This document shows positions 7,341 through 10,823 of a stretch of DNA of 10,823 nucleotides, one piece after another. The position numbers were made by a program, and so were the translations under genes. The stretch's first letter is position 1. Every line of letters starts with the position of its first letter. This DNA comes from Caldifarciminota bacterium UBA3079. GTDB lineage: Bacteria > Hydrothermota > Tepidihabitantia > Tepidihabitantales > Tepidihabitantaceae. The stretch covers positions 1 through 10,823 of the forward strand of contig DFBN01000076.1 of assembly GCA_002366635.1 (NCBI GenBank), in the 5' to 3' direction. The notes under the pieces were generated by a model, which worked only from the letters and a program-made list of their open reading frames with translations, ran no database searches and had not been told where the DNA came from.

Positions 7341-8537
7341 TTAGCCTTCTTTAGTCTTCTCGATTTCTTCTGTTTCTCCTGTAGGCGGTTTGGCCTCAGG
7401 TTTTGGTTTTGGAACAACAGGTTCAATCAGTTCTTCTTCGTCCTCTGGGGTCTCGAGGATATTTTTGTCGTCCTTTTTCTTTGCCAGCACCGCGTAGGCC
7501 AATGTATTACCAGAATACCAGACTGACAAACCATAAGCCATGACAACAAGGGCAACTATGTAAAAGCATATCCCGACAAGGAGCGCACCTACATCTACAC
7601 CCCAGTTGACCGAAGTATATTCAGAGGGCATGTATATCTGAGGCAAGCCGAAGGCCTTTGTGCAGAACATGAAAGAAGCCCGCAAAGGTTCGGGCCACCA
7701 TCCTGGCAAGTGGACCTTGAAGTAAAATGCGGCATTTGACATCACATCAACCATTTTGGTTCCCATGAATATTTTAAGAACGAAATATCCGATTCTGCCC
7801 GCAGCACTGGAGGCGAGGCCCAAGAGGAATGAACCGAATTTGGTCAGGAACGCGACAATTACCAAGTACCATACAAGTCGGGCCGGTTGCTCGTTGACGC
7901 AGGAGAATACTTCAAATATGGTATCGAAAGTATCGTTTTTGGTAGTGCCGACAATGCTTGGTCCGATGAGCAGGCTGAATAGAAGGACGATGAGCAGATA
8001 GACGATGAACAATGAAGCTGCAAAAGCAGGTAGTGCCATGAGGGCGACGAATATCTCGCCGAAATAAGGAATGGCACCAAGTAGGCTTAAGATAAGTCCG
8101 GCTACTACGATTAAGGCGACGAAACCGATTATCAGAAGGGGACTTACAAGTGTTGAAGAAATGTGTTTGAAAGCGAACCTGAATGCCTCTTTTGACTCAT
8201 AGAATTCATCCCCACGTAGTTGTTCATAGACTACCTTGGAAACCGCACTGCCGGCAATGAGCACACTGCACAGGGAAAATATGATACCGATTGCATAAAT
8301 TATCCAGGCGAACCAGGGAAAGGGATAGAACGAAGGTTGAGGAAATGGCAGCAGTCGGAAATTTTCCCAGACCGTCAGAAAGTCGTTGCCTGAAACGATG
8401 TAGGCCAAGTATGTCAATAAAGAGTAGCCTACGAACCCGACCAGAAGGCCGAGGAACATCATCCACACTTTCTTGGCCGAGAAACCAAGCCGGAGCGCGC
8501 GGAAGACATCCTTGTAGTTAAAATGAAGTTTTGTCAT
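7341..8537 (-). CDS. Polytopic membrane protein of unknown function with charged proline-rich tail
   Basis: A 398-residue protein I do not recognise. Hydrophobic segments lie at about residues 25-47, 74-99, 128-153, 158-193 (long enough for two spans), 221-241 and 313-352 (one or two spans), giving 6-8 membrane helices. Between the last two blocks is an aromatic, Trp/Pro-containing stretch (about 271-303). The last 46 residues are a soluble acidic/basic tail rich in E, K and P (PVVPKPKPEAKPP), likely cytoplasmic. Longer upstream readings exist, but ATG 8537 has an AAAGGAGT ribosome-binding site 7 bases away and starts a natural N-terminus (MTKLHFNYKDVFRAL). It follows a small membrane peptide gene by 55 bases and precedes hypF by 59, so the three may be co-transcribed. 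No catalytic motif or transporter signature is visible. Confidence 0.85.
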   Translation of the reverse strand: MTKLHFNYKDVFRALRLGFSAKKVWMMFLGLLVGFVGYSLLTYLAYIVSGNDFLTVWENFRLLPFPQPSFYPFPWFAWIIYAIGIIFSLCSVLIAGSAVSKVVYEQLRGDEFYESKEAFRFAFKHISSTLVSPLLIIGFVALIVVAGLILSLLGAIPYFGEIFVALMALPAFAASLFIVYLLIVLLFSLLIGPSIVGTTKNDTFDTIFEVFSCVNEQPARLVWYLVIVAFLTKFGSFLLGLASSAAGRIGYFVLKIFMGTKMVDVMSNAAFYFKVHLPGWWPEPLRASFMFCTKAFGLPQIYMPSEYTSVNWGVDVGALLVGICFYIVALVVMAYGLSVWYSGNTLAYAVLAKKKDDKNILETPEDEEELIEPVVPKPKPEAKPPTGETEEIEKTKEG

Positions 8538-8592
8538 ATATAAACTCCTTTCGTCAAGCGGATCAACATATAACCGATGCTCAAGACGGTCA

Positions 8593-8721
8593 TTAGCGGA
8601 ACAGGTTTTTGGCAATCCACAGTATCAGGACAATCAGCCCGGCCATTACTCCAAGAACCACCCACTTCAGGGGCAGTCGGTAGTGGCGTTCCGGGAACAG
8701 GTGACGTCGGAATTGGACCAT
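8593..8721 (-). CDS. Small single-span membrane peptide (42 residues)
   Basis: A short reading frame coding 42 residues: a basic N-terminus (MVQFRRHLFPERHYRLPLK), one clear hydrophobic span at about residues 20-36 (WVVLGVMAGLIVLILWI) and a short basic end (AKNLFR). By the positive-inside rule both flanks are basic, so topology is unclear. A TAA codon lies in frame immediately before the ATG, which fixes the longest possible start. No good ribosome-binding site is seen. It lies 55 bases upstream of the larger membrane protein on the same strand and downstream of a plausible promoter, suggesting a shared transcript. The well-formed transmembrane helix supports it being real, but there is no homology evidence available to me. 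Confidence 0.55.
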   Translation of the reverse strand: MVQFRRHLFPERHYRLPLKWVVLGVMAGLIVLILWIAKNLFR

Positions 8722-8798
8722 TTATAGATATGTTAAAAGCGGATGAACAGAAACCCCTTTCAGGCGATAGAAATTGAGAATAAACTTCAATGTATTTT

Positions 8799-8826
8799 AT
8801 CCTAGCGGTTTCCGTCCTTTTGTCAA
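8799..8826 (-). promoter_or_regulatory. Candidate promoter for the small peptide / membrane protein / hypF transcript
   Basis: On the minus strand, a perfect TTGACA (8826-8821) is followed after 16 bases by TAGGAT (8804-8799), a 4/6 match. Transcription would start near 8791, leaving a leader of about 70 bases before the 42-residue reading frame. It lies just downstream of the stop of the orphan FlgD-like fragment. The weak -10 keeps this tentative. Confidence 0.42.
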
Positions 8827-8840
8827 GAGCATCGGGCTAT

Positions 8841-9017
8841 CTATTTTTCTGTTATTATACGCAGCCGTTCCGGACTGGACAGGTTGCCGTAGAAATAAAT
8901 ACCAGCGGGCAGGTCTTGACCGTTTTGTTTTTTGCCGTTCCAGCGAAGCGGAATTGCCCACATTGCTGAGTTTGGGCGCGGTCCAGGATACCGAAAATAA
9001 CAATGCCAGATACGCGC
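8841..9017 (-). pseudogene. Orphan C-terminal FlgD-like / T9SS-type sorting-domain fragment
   Basis: An open frame of 58 codons between a TAG (9020-9018) and a TAG (8843-8841). Its second half reads RWNGKKQNGQDLPAGIYFYG, the typical W-[DN]-G-x-[DN]-x-x-G-x-x-[VL]-[PA]-[SA]-G-[VI]-Y-F-Y pattern that ends many secreted proteins carrying a FlgD-immunoglobulin-like or type IX secretion sorting domain, followed by a short tail ending IITEK. The parent protein upstream is missing: the frame is closed by a stop and the other two frames give no continuation I recognise. The only internal ATG gives about 40 residues. Most likely the decayed 3' end of a larger secreted-protein gene lost by rearrangement, perhaps linked to the adjacent insertion element. 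Confidence 0.6.
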
Positions 9018-9165
9018 CTAGCTTGGCCAACTGTTCATAAGAACGCATCTGTTTATCATATGCAGGCGTGAGGAAATGTCAACTTTATGGGGAATCAGTC
9101 CGAATCCAGACGAGCTCGCTGATGCCGGCCACGCTTTCGCCAATCGCAATTCCCGGGTGTCAAAC

Positions 9166-9208
9166 CACAGCGAAAGTGTCATACTGAAAGCACAGCGAAA
9201 GTGTCATA
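9166..9208. repeat. Insertion-element end A: doubled terminal motif
   Basis: CACAGCGAAAGTGTCATA occurs twice without mismatch, at 9166-9183 and 9191-9208 (25-base period). Read on the minus strand it is TATGACACTTTCGCTGTG. The inner copy codes part of the last residues of the transposase-derived protein (YDTFAV), and its stop codon lies in the outer copy. Tandem transposase-binding sites at an element end are the likely meaning. Confidence 0.75.
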
Positions 9209-9658
9209 GGGATCTTTCGCTGTCCTGCGCTGTGGTTTCGGTTTGTCGGGCAGCCGGATGAGCGGGATGGCGCCGGCTCGTTCGTGCCGGACATGGACCG
9301 AGCCGTCAAACCACTCCTGGACCATGACCTTGGTGCCAGCAACGCAGACGCTACGGGTGTTGGGTTTGAGCTGATAGGCGTGCCCTTTGTAGTTAATGGT
9401 GTTATCGTTGGTAACCTTTCGGAAGGTCTTTGCGCACAGGACGGCCCGTAGGTCCAGGCCCGCAGGAACCGGTCTGAACGCGGGCTTGGCGTTGGCGGGT
9501 CGGCGGCCGCAGTTGCCATGGACGACGCCTTTTGCGCCCAAGGCACGAACCCGGGCCTTGAGACGGAAGACTTGGCGTGTAGAGAGCCGAAGCATCTCGG
9601 CTGCGGCGCGGGCCGTCAGGCCCGAGAGCGTTCTCTCGATGACTCTTAATCTTACCAT
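9179..9658 (-). CDS. Core-deleted transposase: helix-turn-helix joined to C-terminal domain
   Basis: A 159-residue frame. Residues 1-50 (MVRLRVIERTLSGLTARAAAEML...) are the N-terminal helix-turn-helix typical of ISNCY-type transposases, and the part from about residue 60 (AFRPVPAGLDL, then VTNDNTINYKGHAYQL at about 82-97) matches the C-terminal beta-domain of the same kind of protein. The DDE/RNase H-like catalytic core that normally separates them (roughly 250-300 residues) is absent; the join is near residues 55-60, within GRRPANAKP-AFRPVP, and stays in frame. The start is ATG 9658, which has AAGGAG six bases upstream; an ATG 11 codons earlier lacks such a signal. The product cannot transpose but could still bind the element's ends. 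Confidence 0.7.
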   Translation of the reverse strand: MVRLRVIERTLSGLTARAAAEMLRLSTRQVFRLKARVRALGAKGVVHGNCGRRPANAKPAFRPVPAGLDLRAVLCAKTFRKVTNDNTINYKGHAYQLKPNTRSVCVAGTKVMVQEWFDGSVHVRHERAGAIPLIRLPDKPKPQRRTAKDPYDTFAVLSV

Positions 9659-9746
9659 TTCACGCTCCTTAAGTAATAATAAATCATGCATGCATCGAAC
9701 ATACTCTGAAAGCTCAAACTTGTCATCAGTCTAATGTTGTCAAGCA

Positions 9747-9789
9747 TGACATTTTCCCTGTGCCATTACCCTATGACATTATCGCTTTG
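9747..9789. repeat. Insertion-element end B: doubled, diverged terminal motif
   Basis: TGACATTTTCCCTGTG (9747-9762) and TGACATTATCGCTTTG (9774-9789), 27 bases apart, in the opposite orientation to end A and differing from it by 2-3 bases. A further TGTCA at 9738-9742 forms TGTCA-agca-TGACA with the inner copy. Together with end A this gives the inverted terminal repeats of the element. Confidence 0.65.
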
Positions 9790-9813
9790 CTTTCACAGGT
9801 GTAATGTACGCAC

Positions 9814-9841
9814 TTGACTCAGTTGTAGCGATGCTTATAAT
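9814..9841 (+). promoter_or_regulatory. Sigma-70-type promoter upstream of the outer membrane protein gene
   Basis: TTGACT (9814-9819) and a perfect TATAAT (9836-9841) are 16 bases apart. Transcription would start near 9848, about 150 bases before the ATG at 10000. The promoter lies 25 bases outside the insertion-element end and points away from it. Nothing else with clear structure was seen in the leader. Confidence 0.7.
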
Positions 9842-9999
9842 GCGACAAAATGAAAATACCCTTACAGGGAAGATAGCCGTGGTAGAGAAGTCTTCTATTG
9901 AACGGCCATGCTTTTCACTTTCAGGGGACGGGTCAGTAAGTAAACCGCCGCAGTTGAGCTAACGACCAACTGGGTGGTGTAGAACATCAAGGAGATAGG

Positions 10000-10650
10000 A
10001 TGAAATCTGCAGCGACAGCCATTGTAGTCGTCGCCAGCCTTATTCTTGGCGTGCACTCAGCCAACGCTGGAGTCGGGCTGTGTGTGAAACCGGGAATGTT
10101 GGTCAACGGCGCCCATCTGGGGTACAAAACCGGCAATTTGTTTGCGGGTTTGGGGCTGGAATTCGCCAGCGTATCAGTTGGGTCGAAAACAACCCACAAA
10201 TATGAGGATACCACATATACTTACAGCTCCAAAGCATGTGTTAACGTTTTCCTGCCCTAGCTTGCGGCCAAGATTTTCTTTGGTGGCAATGAAATGGAAA
10301 TGGGGGGTATCAATCAAGGAGGAACCGCAAAGCCGTATCTCGGGCTGAACGCTTTCTACTCAGTGGCCACGGCAAGTATCACTACCACTGCCGGTGATTC
10401 CACTTACAGTGACACCACCTCGGCCAGACAGCTCAGAGAAACTCTAGGGGGAAACTTCGGAGGCACAGCGGCTTTGGGAGGTGAGTACTACTTTTCCCAG
10501 AATTTCTCAGTGAGCGGAGAATTTGGAGTTAGGCTCCTTTTTGGCGGGCAAAAAAGCGAAGACGAAGGCTACGAATACTCGTACCTGTATGAAAACAATC
10601 TTGGACTCGGGGTTACCTACACCTCAGCAGGTTTGAACTTTTACTTCTAG
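10000..10650 (+). pseudogene. Small beta-barrel outer membrane protein, interrupted by one in-frame amber codon
   Basis: One reading frame of 216 codons (215 residues plus an internal TAG) with a single TAG at codon 87 (10258-10260); the frame is not shifted on either side. Residues 1-23 are a signal peptide (MKSAATAIVVVASLILGVHSANA) with an ANA cleavage site. The mature part has alternating polar/hydrophobic strands with Gly/aromatic residues (HLGYKTGNLFAGLGLEFASV, KPYLGLNAFYSV, ALGGEYYFSQNFSVSGEFGV) and ends in LNFYF, the C-terminal aromatic signal of barrel proteins inserted by BAM. Thr/Ser-rich stretches (TTTAGDSTYSDTTS) look like surface loops. AAGGAG at 9989-9994 supports ATG 10000. ATG 10294 after the amber has no ribosome-binding site. 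Either a recent nonsense mutation, a read error (CAG or TGG are one change away) or readthrough. Exact family not recognised. Confidence 0.75.
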
Positions 10651-10720
10651 TCAGGTCCTATAAGCCGGGGTCTGATATCGGACCTGTTGACAAACGGTGA
10701 TGCTACACATATTTCTTGGA

Positions 10721-10784
10721 ATTAAGGGGGAGTTAAGGGGACACAATACCTAACTATTGACATTCTGTCACCGGCGGGTAATCT
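10721..10784 (+). promoter_or_regulatory. Purine-rich tandem repeat and promoter-like hexamers at the window end
   Basis: TTAAGGGG occurs twice, at 10722-10729 and 10733-10740, followed by ACACAATACCTAAC. Such 'TTAAGGGGACA' strings recall the flanks of REP-associated Y1 transposase genes, but no such gene is in view. TTGACA (10757-10762) and TAATCT (10779-10784), 16 bases apart, could drive a gene to the right of the window. No coding sequence was found from 10651 to 10823. Confidence 0.3.
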
Positions 10785-10823
10785 TGCTCGTGGTAAGATT
10801 GGCTCGATTGGAGATTGGCGAGA

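Larger units (their letters stand above)
9166..9789 (-). mobile_element. Internally deleted insertion sequence (ISNCY/IS1202- or IS481-like), about 0.62 kb
   Basis: Bounded by inverted copies of a doubled motif, TGACAnTTTCnCTGTG, at 9166-9208 and 9747-9789. Between them is one reading frame joining the N- and C-terminal parts of a DDE transposase. A full-length relative would be about 1.4-1.6 kb, so close to 1 kb of the interior is gone while both ends are kept: the structure of a non-autonomous, MITE-like derivative that a full-length copy could move in trans. The exact outer boundary and target duplication cannot be fixed here. The family name is inferred from the protein's shape, not from a search. 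Confidence 0.65.

Noticed and set aside
8577..8777. Plus-strand 66-codon Gly/Pro-rich frame
   Set aside because: It is antisense to the small membrane peptide and its leader and has no start signal or recognisable feature.
8774..9048. Overlapping plus- and minus-strand frames of 83-88 codons
   Set aside because: Neither shows domain features; the frame with a recognisable motif is the FlgD-like tail in the third minus-strand register.
9166..9208. CRISPR-like direct repeat
   Set aside because: Only two 18-base copies with a 7-base gap, matched in inverted form on the other side of a transposase frame; they are element ends.
10652..10686. Intrinsic terminator after the outer membrane protein gene (CAGGTCC / GGACCTG)
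   Set aside because: Only a 7-base stem with a 21-base loop and no following T-run; too weak to call.

Overview
The window looks like the neighbourhood of a bacterial chromosome origin. DnaA, DnaA-box clusters on both sides of dnaA, an AT-rich intergenic segment and a perfect 16-bp parS (ParB-binding) palindrome inside hypF all lie within about 3 kb. DnaA makes the host a bacterium. A small beta-barrel outer membrane protein with a signal peptide and a C-terminal aromatic residue points to a diderm. A V/A-type (not F-type) rotary ATPase, a HypF hydrogenase maturase and an orphan FlgD-like secretion/sorting-domain tail fit an anaerobic, possibly thermophilic lineage, such as a candidate phylum of the WOR-3 kind. 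That lineage guess is inference from gene content only.

Layout: positions 1-8721 are all coded on the minus strand. Read in the direction of transcription, from right to left, they are: a 42-residue single-span membrane peptide (8721-8593), a polytopic membrane protein with a charged proline-rich tail (8537-7341), hypF (7281-4942), dnaA (4797-3424), a 336-bp intergenic segment with origin-like features, and the V/A-ATPase genes for subunits C, F and A (3087 to the window edge). Subunit A is complete except for a few C-terminal residues. The ATPase genes have a near-consensus promoter so close to the first ATG that the mRNA would be almost leaderless. dnaA has a promoter inside the 3' end of hypF and two DnaA boxes in its leader, which suggests autoregulation.

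From about 8.84 kb on, the region changes character. There is an orphan FlgD-like C-terminal tail (9017-8841). Next comes a short insertion element (about 9166-9789) whose transposase has lost its catalytic core but keeps an open frame joining the N-terminal helix-turn-helix to the C-terminal domain, flanked by doubled inverted terminal motifs. A strong plus-strand promoter follows, then an outer membrane protein gene (10000-10650) interrupted by a single in-frame amber codon. The last 170 bases hold no gene, only promoter-like and tandem purine-rich repeats.

The most notable points are the parS site hidden in hypF codons, the candidate oriC between dnaA and a V/A-ATPase operon, the 24-bp imperfect inverted repeat at the dnaA stop codon, the near-leaderless ATPase promoter, and the core-deleted transposase that still encodes a plausible DNA-binding protein.
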